Source: Blautia sp. (lineage in GTDB: Bacteria > Bacillota > Clostridia > Lachnospirales > Lachnospiraceae). From it: a stretch of DNA of 48,275 bases. The stretch is from positions 1 to 48,275 of the forward strand of contig JAUUSJ010000011.1 in assembly GCA_030841965.1 (NCBI GenBank), given 5' to 3'. This document shows, piece by piece, positions 1 to 7,810 of the stretch. A program made the position numbers and the translations under genes. The notes under the pieces were generated by a model. That model worked only from the letters and a program-made list of their open reading frames with translations, was not told where the DNA came from and made no database searches. The first letter of the stretch is position 1; each line of letters opens with the position of its first letter.

Positions 1-44
1 GACGCCAAGAGAGAACAGCGATTTTGTGTGAAATGGGAGCAGAC

Positions 45-236
45 GCCGAGAGAGAGGCAATATATGTCCTGAAAACACGTTCGTTCCCACGATTTTTCGA
101 CATACGCTGATTTTTGCCGCCTCCCGCAAACTCGCGCCTACGGCACTCAAACAGTGCTCCAGCGGCAAAGCTAAGTATATCGAAAAATCGCTCCACTCTC
201 TATCGTTTTCAGGGCATATATTGCCTCTCTCTCGGC
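45..236 (+). repeat. Large hairpin repeat, copy 1
   Basis: A near-perfect inverted repeat: 45-76 pairs with 205-236 (31 of 32 positions, the exception a G-T wobble). Inside it lies the core shared with three other copies in this window: CGATTTTTCGACATA (90-104) opposite TATATCGAAAAATCG (176-190), then CCGC/GCGG and a short internal hairpin around CCTACGG. Outside the arms are AGAC on the left and TGTGTAT on the right, which recur at the other copies. Between outer arm and core, the left side reads ACACGTTCGTTCCCA and the right CTCCACTCTCTATCG; these do not pair well here. No ORF of substance. Probably a non-coding mobile or structural repeat. Confidence 0.85.
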
Positions 237-427
237 TGTGTATTGGAAAAAACTTTTGAAAAACGATGGTTTATAGGATAGTTATGTATTAGAAAAGTTT
301 TTGGAGAATGATGCATTATAAGATAATTATGAATTTCCGCTTCAATTTTCCTGTCCTCGCTGCATCAAAACTATTTAACGAACAAAAATTTTACGCCATC
401 ATTACGGACATAAGATATAAATTTTCC

Positions 428-455
428 TTGCAAATACGAAAAGGTATGATAAAAT
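428..455 (+). promoter_or_regulatory. Likely sigma-A promoter upstream of ychF
   Basis: TTGCAA (428-433), a 16-bp spacer, then TAAAAT (450-455) preceded by TGA, an extended -10. Transcription would begin near 462, just before a foldable segment and about 200 bp before ychF. The stretch 241-427 is A+T-rich and shows no gene or other clear signal. Confidence 0.5.
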
Positions 456-472
456 AAATAAATGAAATAAAA

Positions 473-592
473 AAGTTTGTTGTAGCTGAACTCTTTACAA
501 AGAGTGGAAAATAGAAACAAGGAAAAGAAACGATATCTTTATCTATTATATTCCTTATAAGGATATAAAAGTTTCTCCTCTACAACGGACTT
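473..592 (+). ncRNA. Candidate structured leader RNA before ychF
   Basis: Positions 473-485 can pair with 580-592 in 13 consecutive pairs (two are G-U), closing a loop of about 95 nt. Inside are a hairpin ACTCTT/AAGAGT (490-505), a stem AGAAAC/GTTTCT (526-531 with 571-576) and, within that, a hairpin TCCT/AGGA (552-563) extended by TATA pairs. The whole could form a three-way junction. It follows a plausible promoter and precedes ychF by about 75 bp. No motif of a riboswitch class I know was recognised, and no terminator is evident, so it could be a leader, a processed sRNA or chance folding in A+T-rich DNA. Confidence 0.35.
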
Positions 593-666
593 CAGACTGA
601 ATATAGAGATAGAAAGGAAAATGACACTTCTCCTGTTTTTTCTAAGAAATAGGATTGTGTCTGGTT

Positions 667-1770
667 ATGATTATGAAATTAGGAATTGTAGGACTTCCAA
701 ATGTAGGAAAAAGTACATTATTTAACTCACTAACAAAAGCAGGTGCGGAATCTGCGAACTATCCATTTTGTACCATCGACCCTAATATCGGAATTGTCGC
801 CGTACCAGATGAGAGATTAAATGTCCTTGCTGATATGTACAATTCAGCGAAAGTAGTTCCCGCCGCTATTGAATTCGTCGATATCGCTGGTCTTGTAAAA
901 GGAGCCTCCAAAGGTGAAGGACTTGGAAATCAGTTTTTAGCTAATATCCGCGAAGTAGATGCCATTGTCCATGTTGTTCGTTGTTTCGAGGATGCCAATA
1001 TTGTCCATGTCGATGGAAGCATCTCCCCTCTTCGTGACATTGAGACAATCAACTTAGAACTTATCTTCTCTGATATCGAAGTTCTAGACCGCCGAATCCA
1101 GAAATCTTCCAAAGGTGCCAAAAATGACAAAGCATTGGCCAAAGAAGTAGCATTCCTAAACCGAATTAAAGCTCACCTAGAAGAATTTAAGCTCGCTAAT
1201 ACATTCGAGGTAGAAGACGAGGACGAATTAGCACTCTTAGAATCCTATCAGCTTTTGACATATAAACCAGTTATCTTCGCTGCCAACGTAACCGAAGATG
1301 ACCTCGCAGACAAGGGAGCTCAAAATCCATACGTACAACAAGTAAAAGATTACGCCAAAGAAGCAGGTGCCGAAGTTTTTGTCGTATGTGCTCAGATTGA
1401 ACAAGAGATTGCCGAATTAGAAGACGATGAGAAAAAAATGTTCTTAGAAGACCTCGGTCTAGAAGAATCCGGACTAGAACAATTAATCAAGGCAAGCTAT
1501 TCTCTGCTTGGTCTTATCAGCTACCTAACTGCTGGACCAATCGAGTCCAAAGCCTGGACAATCAAAAAAGGAACAAAAGCTCCACAGGCAGCTGGAAAAA
1601 TCCACTCTGATTTTGAACGTGGCTTTATCCGCGCAGAAGTTGTAAGCTATGATGATTTAATCGCCAACGAGACAATGGCAAATGCCCGCGAAAAAGGACT
1701 CGTTCGCCAAGAAGGAAAAGAGTACGTAATGCAAGATGGCGACGTTGTCTTATTCAAATTCAACGTATAA
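667..1770 (+). CDS. ychF: Ribosome-associated ATPase YchF (Obg/OLA1 family)
   Basis: Cytosolic P-loop nucleotidase of the Obg family that binds ribosomes and in characterised members prefers ATP to GTP. The N-terminus carries the G1 loop GLPNVGKST, then DIAGLVKGAS (G3). FAANVTEDD stands where GTPases have NKxD, as expected for an ATP-preferring YchF. The C-terminal TGS domain (roughly the last 85 residues, GPIESKAWTIKKGTKAPQAA onward) ends in the usual DGDVVLFKFNV. Length about 367 aa is normal. The frame is open from a TTG at 655; family members begin at MKLGIVG (673), but AGGA at 651-654 is better spaced for the ATG at 667, which adds two residues. It is the only plus-strand housekeeping gene in the first 17 kb and appears monocistronic. 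Confidence 0.97.
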   Translation: MIMKLGIVGLPNVGKSTLFNSLTKAGAESANYPFCTIDPNIGIVAVPDERLNVLADMYNSAKVVPAAIEFVDIAGLVKGASKGEGLGNQFLANIREVDAIVHVVRCFEDANIVHVDGSISPLRDIETINLELIFSDIEVLDRRIQKSSKGAKNDKALAKEVAFLNRIKAHLEEFKLANTFEVEDEDELALLESYQLLTYKPVIFAANVTEDDLADKGAQNPYVQQVKDYAKEAGAEVFVVCAQIEQEIAELEDDEKKMFLEDLGLEESGLEQLIKASYSLLGLISYLTAGPIESKAWTIKKGTKAPQAAGKIHSDFERGFIRAEVVSYDDLIANETMANAREKGLVRQEGKEYVMQDGDVVLFKFNV

Positions 1771-1865
1771 AACACATTCCAATTTCTATTACAATTGGAT
1801 GCAAAAATCTCATATCTTAATTGATTATCAAAATCAGAAACCTAAAATAAGAAATTATTAAATTG

Positions 1866-1987
1866 GCTCGTTGTGCTAGTTAAAATATAAATTTCCCATA
1901 AAATAGATTTATTACTTAGAGTATGATACAACTTCCCAACGAAAAAGTCTTGTAAATTAAAGAGGAGCGATTAACTAGCACAACGAG
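1866..1987. mobile_element. MITE-like element with 17-bp inverted ends
   Basis: CTCGTTGTGCTAGTTAA (1867-1883) is repeated exactly in inverted orientation at 1971-1987, enclosing 87 bp of A+T-rich non-coding sequence. Immediately outside are direct repeats TTAAATTG (1858-1865 and 1988-1995) in the arrangement of an 8-bp target-site duplication. There is no transposase, so it would depend on one elsewhere. It sits in the gap after ychF, 23 bp from a large hairpin repeat. The interval 1771-1857 shows nothing beyond a weak CCAATT/AATTGG hairpin. Confidence 0.55.
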
Positions 1988-2010
1988 TTAAATTGTTTCG
2001 CCAGTACACA

Positions 2011-2279
2011 GCCGAGAGAATAAGAGAGAGGAGAAGGGGAGAGCGGAGGATGCCAAGGAGAACTATATATGCGCCGAAAACGATAGAGAGTGGAGCGATT
2101 TTTCGATATACTTAGCTTTGCCGCTGGAGCACTGTCTGAGCAGCGTAGCTGCGAGTTTGCGGGAAGCGGCATAAATCAGCGTATGTCGAAAAATCGTGGG
2201 AACGAACGTGTTTGCGGCACATATATCGTTCGCCTGGCATCCTCCGCTCTCCCCTTCTCCTCCCTCTTATTCTCTCGGC
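2011..2279 (-). repeat. Large hairpin repeat, copy 2 (inverted orientation)
   Basis: Second copy of the large hairpin, oriented opposite to copies 1 and 3. Outer arms of about 66 bp (2011-2076 and about 2214-2279) are complementary apart from a few positions near their inner ends, and are longer and purine-richer on one side than in the other copies. The core contains CGATTTTTCGATATA, the CCGCTGGAGCACTG block and the hairpin GCAGC-GTA-GCTGC. The end motifs ACACAGCC (left) and GGCGTCTC (right) are the reverse complement of those at copies 1 and 3. It ends about 30 bp from the thiN stop codon. Overlapping ORFs here are products of the palindrome. Confidence 0.85.
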
Positions 2280-2311
2280 GTCTCTTTCCATTCCCCCTAT
2301 CTCATCCTCTC

Positions 2312-2974
2312 TCAATCCTTCGACTCCACCACAATCAAAATCCCCTTCTCAAAGAAAATCTCCCCCACATCATCCACTATCTCATTACTAATCCCTCTAC
2401 TCACCCCAAGTTCCAGCGTCTCTTGATTCAGCGGATACAAAAACCCCTTCACTGTAATCTTCTCCGCCGCCTCAGTATACGGAATAAGCGAGACAAAATC
2501 CCCATACTGCTCTTCCTTTCTTATCCTCTTCGTATGCCCTCCAGACAACATCGAAATTCGATTATGACTATCCACAATCTCCCCCTCGATCTGTTTATCC
2601 AAAAGCAAAGTAAGAAGCGCAATATTCGCAAAACTATGGTCAAACCTCGTCCCTGTTCCTCCTAGAATAGTAATAAACTCTGCCCCCTCCTCCATCGCTA
2701 AGAGGAGAGCAAGATGTGTATCTGTCTCATCTTTCATTCTTGGATGTACAACCATCTTAATCCCACTTTCCCTATAACGGGAAACGACAGCGGCATCTGC
2801 GCTGTCAAAATCTCCCAGTATACAATCTGGCTGTCTATCCAAAAATTGAAATGGCAGTAATCCCCTATCTGCCGCTATAATATAATCATACCCTTTCTCT
2901 AAATACCTTCTCAATAATCCCTCGTCAAGGCTTCCACCTGTCACAATCAATATTTTTTTCTTCACTGTCACCAT
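2312..2974 (-). CDS. thiN: Thiamine pyrophosphokinase
   Basis: Transfers pyrophosphate from ATP to thiamine to give thiamine diphosphate in the cytosol. The protein is 220 aa, the family's normal length. It starts ILIVTGG and carries the acidic motif GDFDSAD, then the TDTHLAL and GGTGTRFDHSFANI segments typical of bacterial ThiN/TPK. The ATG at 2974 lies inside the end of rsgA (7-bp overlap), so the two are translationally coupled. This is the last gene of the def-to-thiN block. In many Firmicutes rpe lies between rsgA and thiN; here they abut and rpe is absent. The gene's end is about 30 bp from hairpin copy 2, which may act as a transcription stop. Confidence 0.95.
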   Translation of the reverse strand: MVTVKKKILIVTGGSLDEGLLRRYLEKGYDYIIAADRGLLPFQFLDRQPDCILGDFDSADAAVVSRYRESGIKMVVHPRMKDETDTHLALLLAMEEGAEFITILGGTGTRFDHSFANIALLTLLLDKQIEGEIVDSHNRISMLSGGHTKRIRKEEQYGDFVSLIPYTEAAEKITVKGFLYPLNQETLELGVSRGISNEIVDDVGEIFFEKGILIVVESKD

Positions 2975-3846
2975 CTCTTTTTACTCTTTATCTCCTCACA
3001 TAAATCCAGATAATTTTGATATCTCTTCTCATGAATATCACCGTTTTCCACCGCCCGCTTCACGCCACAGACTGGCTCCTTTTTATGCATACAGCCGATA
3101 AACTGACATTCATCCTCATAAGGTAAAAACTCTGGAAAATACTGCTTTAACTCATTTTCTTCCATTCCATTTAAATCAAACGAGCTAAAACCAGGCGTAT
3201 CGACAATATACGTATTCTCCTCTATATAGATAAGCTGAGAATGTCTCGTCGTATGCTTTCCTCTCGCAATTTTTTCGCTGATTGCCCCAGTCTCCATCTT
3301 GAAATTCTCACTCAATGTATTCAAAATCGAGGACTTTCCAACTCCCGACGGACCTGCGAGAACCGTCGTTTTTCCTTTTAAGAATTCTCTTAATTCTTTC
3401 GTTCCACCGTCCTCGTAGGTCGTGCTAAAAATAACGGGATACCCGCTCGGTTTATATATATTTTCCAGTTCTTTTTTCTTCTCCTCCAAGGCAATATCTC
3501 TCTTATTAAAACAAAGAATCGTCTTAATATTTTGTCGCTCCATCTCAATCAAAAAACGGTCTAGCAGGTTTAAATGTGGCTCTGGTCTTGCCGCCGCAAA
3601 AACGACGATAGCCTGGTCTACATTTGCCACATTCGGACGAATCAGAGAATTTTTTCTCTTTAAAATTTCTTTTATATTTCCCTCCTTATCCTGCTCATCT
3701 AAAAGGTCAATCGATACATAATCTCCGACTAATGGTTTCTCCCTTCGATTGCGAAAAACTCCCTTAGCCTTGCACTCATACACACCTTTTCCTTCCACAT
3801 AGACATAATAAAAACCTGCGATTCCTTTTATGATTCTTCCAAGCAT
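2968..3846 (-). CDS. rsgA: Ribosome small subunit-dependent GTPase RsgA (YloQ/YjeQ)
   Basis: Circularly permuted GTPase acting late in 30S subunit assembly. In order: an N-terminal OB fold (residues about 1-65), a G domain with the motifs in permuted order (NKRD, then GPSGVGKSS, then DTPGF), and a C-terminal zinc finger with CQFIGCMHKKEPVC. Length 292 aa is typical. It follows prkC after a 45-bp gap. The pairing prpC-prkC-rsgA is conserved in Firmicutes, and in Bacillus RsgA (CpgA) is a substrate of PrkC, so co-expression makes sense. Confidence 0.97.
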   Translation of the reverse strand: MLGRIIKGIAGFYYVYVEGKGVYECKAKGVFRNRREKPLVGDYVSIDLLDEQDKEGNIKEILKRKNSLIRPNVANVDQAIVVFAAARPEPHLNLLDRFLIEMERQNIKTILCFNKRDIALEEKKKELENIYKPSGYPVIFSTTYEDGGTKELREFLKGKTTVLAGPSGVGKSSILNTLSENFKMETGAISEKIARGKHTTRHSQLIYIEENTYIVDTPGFSSFDLNGMEENELKQYFPEFLPYEDECQFIGCMHKKEPVCGVKRAVENGDIHEKRYQNYLDLCEEIKSKKRW

Positions 3847-3891
3847 CCTTTCTTTATTGCCTCCTAAATTCTATCTACTTATCAAAACGAT

Positions 3892-5994
3892 TTATTTTTG
3901 TATTTTATTTATCTGCACGATATAAGATTCTCCTGTATCTTCTCCATCTACCTGAACACGGACAATAGCCTGTCCCTCCTCAGTTCCCTCAAAATTAAGG
4001 TTTAATGGAAAATCATCTGCGGTCACTAATCCGTCATAGAAAACTTTTTCCTTATCTTTTTGTACTAAGGTGAGAGTAAGATTTGCATTTTCCTTTTTTT
4101 CAGTGGAAAACGGGCAAGATTGAATTACAATATTTCCCTGATAAATATATTGCTCCTCATTCACTCCTGCACTAATTACAACATCTATCTTTGTTCCCTG
4201 TGTCACCTTTTCCTTTGCCTCAATACTTTGAGATATAATCTGCCCCTTTGCGACGACATCACTATGCTTTTGTGTTATCTCTCCAAGCTCTAACCCCAAT
4301 CTATCGAGCTGAGTTCTGGCCTCATCCTCTGTATAGTAGGATAAATCTGGCACGACAATCTTCGCCTCCTCTGGTCCAAGACCTAATATGAGAGTTACCT
4401 TATCACCGGCAGATACCTCACTTCCCTCCTCGACGGACTGAGATACTATTTTATTTATCTCATCTTCTTCACAGTATTGATAAGAATATTCTATCACTAC
4501 ACCAGTCTCTTTTAATTCTTCTTCTGCCTGTTTTTGTGTCATTCCAATCACATTCGGCATCTTCTTAGACTCGCTACCTTGACTTATCGTCAAAGTTATC
4601 GTGGAATCATCTGTAATCTCTGTCCCGGCAGCTATGCTCTGAGCGATTACATAGTCCTTTCCCACCTCTGAATACTCATATATATAATCCACTTTTAAGG
4701 ATGTCTCCTTGAGTATCTCATCGGCGTCATCCTTTTTCATTCCAATTAAATTTGGAACAAGATTTTCTTCGTCTGTCTCCTCAGTATCCTCTGTCTTTTG
4801 TTCTGTGTTCTTTGTCGAAGCTGTATCCTCCTCTGCCGCCTCCACAGTAGTCGGCTCTGTCCTTGAATTTGCTCTTGGATTTAAAATCCCAGTCGTACGA
4901 ATCACAAAATACAGTACGACTCCGACAATAATTAGCCCTGTCAATGCAGTTAACCCGATAATTAATTTCTCTAATTTAGGGTCTACCGCTTCTACTTTCT
5001 CTTCTTTCTCCTCATCTTCTGGTTCTTTCTCATACTCTGCCTCTTTTGGCTCTTCCTCGGTATCTGTAATCTCTTTTTTTATTCTGTCTAAGTCATCTTT
5101 CGTCAAAATAACAGTGGAGGAACCTTGTCCACTTTCTCCCACAATAATATCATCCGCAATATAAGTTTCTGGCTTATCTGAAAAAACCTTCTGTAAATCC
5201 TCAATCAAATCTTCCATTGATTGATATCTGTCATCTTTTCTCTTTCTAATACATTTTAAAATAATTTTTTCAAGACTTTCTGGAATCGTCGGCTGAAGTT
5301 TTCTCGGAGGAATCGGGTCATCCTCTAAATGCATCAGAGCAATAACGACATTATTCTCTCCATCAAATGGAACCGTTCCTGTCGCCATCTCATACATCGT
5401 GATTCCGAGAGAGTAAATATCACTTCTCTCATCAGTATATCCACTTCTCGCCTGTTCTGGAGATAGATAATGTACAGAACCCATCGTTATCTGCTGAACA
5501 GTGCTCGTATTCGATGTCTTAGCAATTCCAAAATCCGTTACCTTCGCTGTCTTTCCATCCGCTAAAATTAAAATATTTTGAGGCTTAATATCTCTGTGTA
5601 TTGTTTTATTATCATGTGCAGCTTTAATTCCCGATGCAATCTGAATAGATAAAGATACTATCTGCTCTGCATCTAAATATCCCTTTGACGCAATATACTT
5701 TTTTAGAGTCTCCCCATCTACGTATTCCATTACAATAAAATGAAGATCCTTCTCGTCTCCCACATCATAGATACTTACAATATTAGGGTGAACAAAAGCT
5801 GCTGCTGACTGTGCTTCTATATTGAATTTTCTAATAAAATCCTTGTCATCTCCAAACTGAGAATCCAAAATCTTAATTGCAACCACACGATTGAGTCGAT
5901 GATCCTTTGCCTTATAGACACTCGCCATTCCGCCAGTACCTACACGGTCTAGTATCTCGTAACGGTTACCTAGTATTTCACCTGCATGTAGCAT
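3892..5994 (-). CDS. prkC: PASTA-domain serine/threonine protein kinase
   Basis: Membrane Ser/Thr kinase that senses muropeptides or lipid II through extracellular PASTA domains and signals to cell-wall growth, dormancy or germination. The kinase domain (residues about 10-270) has the glycine loop GTGGMASVYKA, VAIK, HRDIKPQN, DFGIAK and SPEQARSG. An acidic juxtamembrane stretch leads to one membrane helix (about 345-366), then a Thr/Glu-rich linker and three PASTA repeats (starting near VPNLIG, MPNVIG and VPDLSY). A final domain of about 85 residues is unassigned. The frame opens at GTG 5997, but the ATG at 5994 overlaps the prpC stop as TGATG and follows AAAGGTG, so I use it. Partner of the phosphatase immediately upstream. 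Confidence 0.97.
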   Translation of the reverse strand: MLHAGEILGNRYEILDRVGTGGMASVYKAKDHRLNRVVAIKILDSQFGDDKDFIRKFNIEAQSAAAFVHPNIVSIYDVGDEKDLHFIVMEYVDGETLKKYIASKGYLDAEQIVSLSIQIASGIKAAHDNKTIHRDIKPQNILILADGKTAKVTDFGIAKTSNTSTVQQITMGSVHYLSPEQARSGYTDERSDIYSLGITMYEMATGTVPFDGENNVVIALMHLEDDPIPPRKLQPTIPESLEKIILKCIRKRKDDRYQSMEDLIEDLQKVFSDKPETYIADDIIVGESGQGSSTVILTKDDLDRIKKEITDTEEEPKEAEYEKEPEDEEKEEKVEAVDPKLEKLIIGLTALTGLIIVGVVLYFVIRTTGILNPRANSRTEPTTVEAAEEDTASTKNTEQKTEDTEETDEENLVPNLIGMKKDDADEILKETSLKVDYIYEYSEVGKDYVIAQSIAAGTEITDDSTITLTISQGSESKKMPNVIGMTQKQAEEELKETGVVIEYSYQYCEEDEINKIVSQSVEEGSEVSAGDKVTLILGLGPEEAKIVVPDLSYYTEDEARTQLDRLGLELGEITQKHSDVVAKGQIISQSIEAKEKVTQGTKIDVVISAGVNEEQYIYQGNIVIQSCPFSTEKKENANLTLTLVQKDKEKVFYDGLVTADDFPLNLNFEGTEEGQAIVRVQVDGEDTGESYIVQINKIQK

Positions 5995-6740
5995 CACCTT
6001 TCACCTCTTCCCTCCATGAGATCATTGATAATGATTACTGTAGCAATATTATCTAACCCACCATAATAATTGGCCTGGTCCACTAACTGTGTGACTATCT
6101 TCCCCTCATCGCTATCTGCCGCTAAAATTTCTTCTATCTCATCATCGTCTACCATATTACTAAGTCCGTCAGAACAGAGTAATATTTTATCTCCTGCTTT
6201 CCACTCTACCTTAAAAAAATCTGGCTCCATATCCATACTAGCCCCAAGCGCTTTCGTGATAATATTCTTCTGAGGATGATTCTTCGCTCTGCTTTTTTCA
6301 ATCTGACCAGCCCTTAATAATTCCTCGACTAAGGAGTGGTCCAATGTTATCTGCCTTAGGGCGTCACTATATAGATAAAGTCGGCTATCTCCTATATTCA
6401 CAACAGAAATTTCCTCTTCATCCACCGTCGTAGCCACAAAGGTAGTTCCCATTCCGTGAAACTCCTCCTCACTGGCTGCCAGCTCAATCAACTCTCGATT
6501 CACCTGTGAGAGAACTTCCTTCATGATAAAAAAAGAATCCTCGTTTTCATTTTCTCTTGCCAACTCTACAAATCGATTCACTGCGAAAGAAGAAGCCTTA
6601 TCTCCTGCTCTATGACCTCCCATGCCGTCTGCCACAATATATAGATTTTTTAAATTGCCGACCATCTCATCCGTATAATAAATATAGTCTTGATTAATCG
6701 ACCTTTGCATTCCCACATGAGTTTTCCCGTAAGATTTCAT
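5994..6740 (-). CDS. prpC: PP2C-family protein phosphatase (PrpC/Stp1)
   Basis: Metal-dependent Ser/Thr phosphatase that reverses PrkC phosphorylation. It shows the PP2C motifs in order: an early QD (RSINQD), DGMGGHRAG (metal-binding Asp), GDSRLYLY, the DHSLVEEL segment and CSDGLSNMVDDDEI. About 248 aa, normal for the family. The frame is open from 6761, but the ATG at 6740 has an excellent site upstream (AGGGAGGAAGAAT) and gives the canonical MKSYGKTHVG start. It overlaps the end of rlmN by 47 bp and the start of prkC by one base, so the three genes are tightly coupled. Confidence 0.96.
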   Translation of the reverse strand: MKSYGKTHVGMQRSINQDYIYYTDEMVGNLKNLYIVADGMGGHRAGDKASSFAVNRFVELARENENEDSFFIMKEVLSQVNRELIELAASEEEFHGMGTTFVATTVDEEEISVVNIGDSRLYLYSDALRQITLDHSLVEELLRAGQIEKSRAKNHPQKNIITKALGASMDMEPDFFKVEWKAGDKILLCSDGLSNMVDDDEIEEILAADSDEGKIVTQLVDQANYYGGLDNIATVIIINDLMEGRGER

Positions 6741-7791
6741 ATTCTTCCTCCCTTCTCTCATCGCAATATTTTTTTCTTAACTGTCCACAGGCCGCCTGAA
6801 TATCGCTGCCCATTTCCCTTCTAATGGTAACATTTATTTTATTTTTTTCAAGCAATTTTTTAAAATCAAGGATGGATTGTTGATTTGATTTTAAAAATTC
6901 TCTCTCTTTTACTGGGTTTACAGGAATTAAATTCACATGACAGAGCATTCCCTTTATTCTATGTACTAGCTCTCTCGCATTATCTAAGCTGTCATTTTGT
7001 CCCTTTGCCAGACAGTATTCAAAGGTAATTCTTCTTCCTGTCTTCTGTATATAGTATTTACATGCATCCAAGATTTCATCCACAGAATATCGATTTGCAA
7101 TCGGCATCATTTTCTTTCTAATCTCGTCATTTGGCGCGTGAAGCGAAATTGCCAATGTGATTTGTAGCTTTTCATCTGCCAATTTTCGGATAAATGGAAC
7201 TAATCCACAGGTTGATACCGTAATATTTCTCTGACTGATATTTAGACCATTGGAATCCGTCAGCATTTTTAAGAAAATAAGCAGATTCTCATAATTATCA
7301 AACGGCTCGCCCGTTCCCATGACAACGACATTTGTCACACGCTCGCCCGTCTTTTTTTGGATATAATAAATCTGGTCTAGCATCTCTGACGGTCTTAAGT
7401 TTCTCTCCAATCCATCTAAAGTGGACGCACAAAATTTACATCCCATACGACATCCCACCTGAGAGGAGATACATACAGAATTGCCATGCTTATACTTCAT
7501 AAGCACAGACTCTATAATATGATGGTCCCTAAGCTCAAACAAAAACTTTGCCGTTCCATCTATCTTAGAGGTATAGCAGGTAATCTCTCTGACTGCCGTC
7601 CACTCTGTATTTTCCTCTATATCCTCTCGAATGGACTTAGGGATATTCTTCATCTCCTCGGGAGTGCGGATTAATTTTTGATGAATCCATTGATATACCT
7701 GCTTTGCCCGAAATTTTTTCTCTCCCTTTGCCATAAAATATTCTTCCAAAACCGGAAGCGGCATAGAACGAATATCTGGTTTTTGTTCCAT
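6694..7791 (-). CDS. rlmN: Dual-specificity 23S rRNA/tRNA adenine C2-methyltransferase
   Basis: Radical-SAM enzyme that methylates C2 of A2503 in 23S rRNA and A37 in some tRNAs. The cluster-binding motif CRMGCKFC supplies Cys114, Cys118 and Cys121; NVVVMGTGEPFDNY is the SAM-binding GEP region. The second catalytic cysteine lies in the C-terminal SDIQAACGQL segment. Length 365 aa is slightly above average because of a C-terminal tail that reads into prpC. Lies 20 bp after rsmB in a run of translation and rRNA/tRNA modification genes. Confidence 0.97.
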   Translation of the reverse strand: MEQKPDIRSMPLPVLEEYFMAKGEKKFRAKQVYQWIHQKLIRTPEEMKNIPKSIREDIEENTEWTAVREITCYTSKIDGTAKFLFELRDHHIIESVLMKYKHGNSVCISSQVGCRMGCKFCASTLDGLERNLRPSEMLDQIYYIQKKTGERVTNVVVMGTGEPFDNYENLLIFLKMLTDSNGLNISQRNITVSTCGLVPFIRKLADEKLQITLAISLHAPNDEIRKKMMPIANRYSVDEILDACKYYIQKTGRRITFEYCLAKGQNDSLDNARELVHRIKGMLCHVNLIPVNPVKEREFLKSNQQSILDFKKLLEKNKINVTIRREMGSDIQAACGQLRKKYCDERREEEYEILRENSCGNAKVD

Positions 7792-7810
7792 GATGACTTA
7801 CCTCATTTCT

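Noticed and set aside
1..240. Possible CRISPR array or tRNA-like structure in the hairpin region
   Set aside because: No short regularly spaced repeats; the fold is a single long hairpin with no acceptor or anticodon arm.
473..592. Hammerhead ribozyme or purine/TPP riboswitch
   Set aside because: The three-way shape is suggestive, but the conserved CUGAUGA/GAAA core and the conserved riboswitch cores are absent.
1975..2665. ORFs across hairpin copy 2 and the thiN region
   Set aside because: They run through a palindrome or antisense to thiN, lack ribosome sites and are not family-like.
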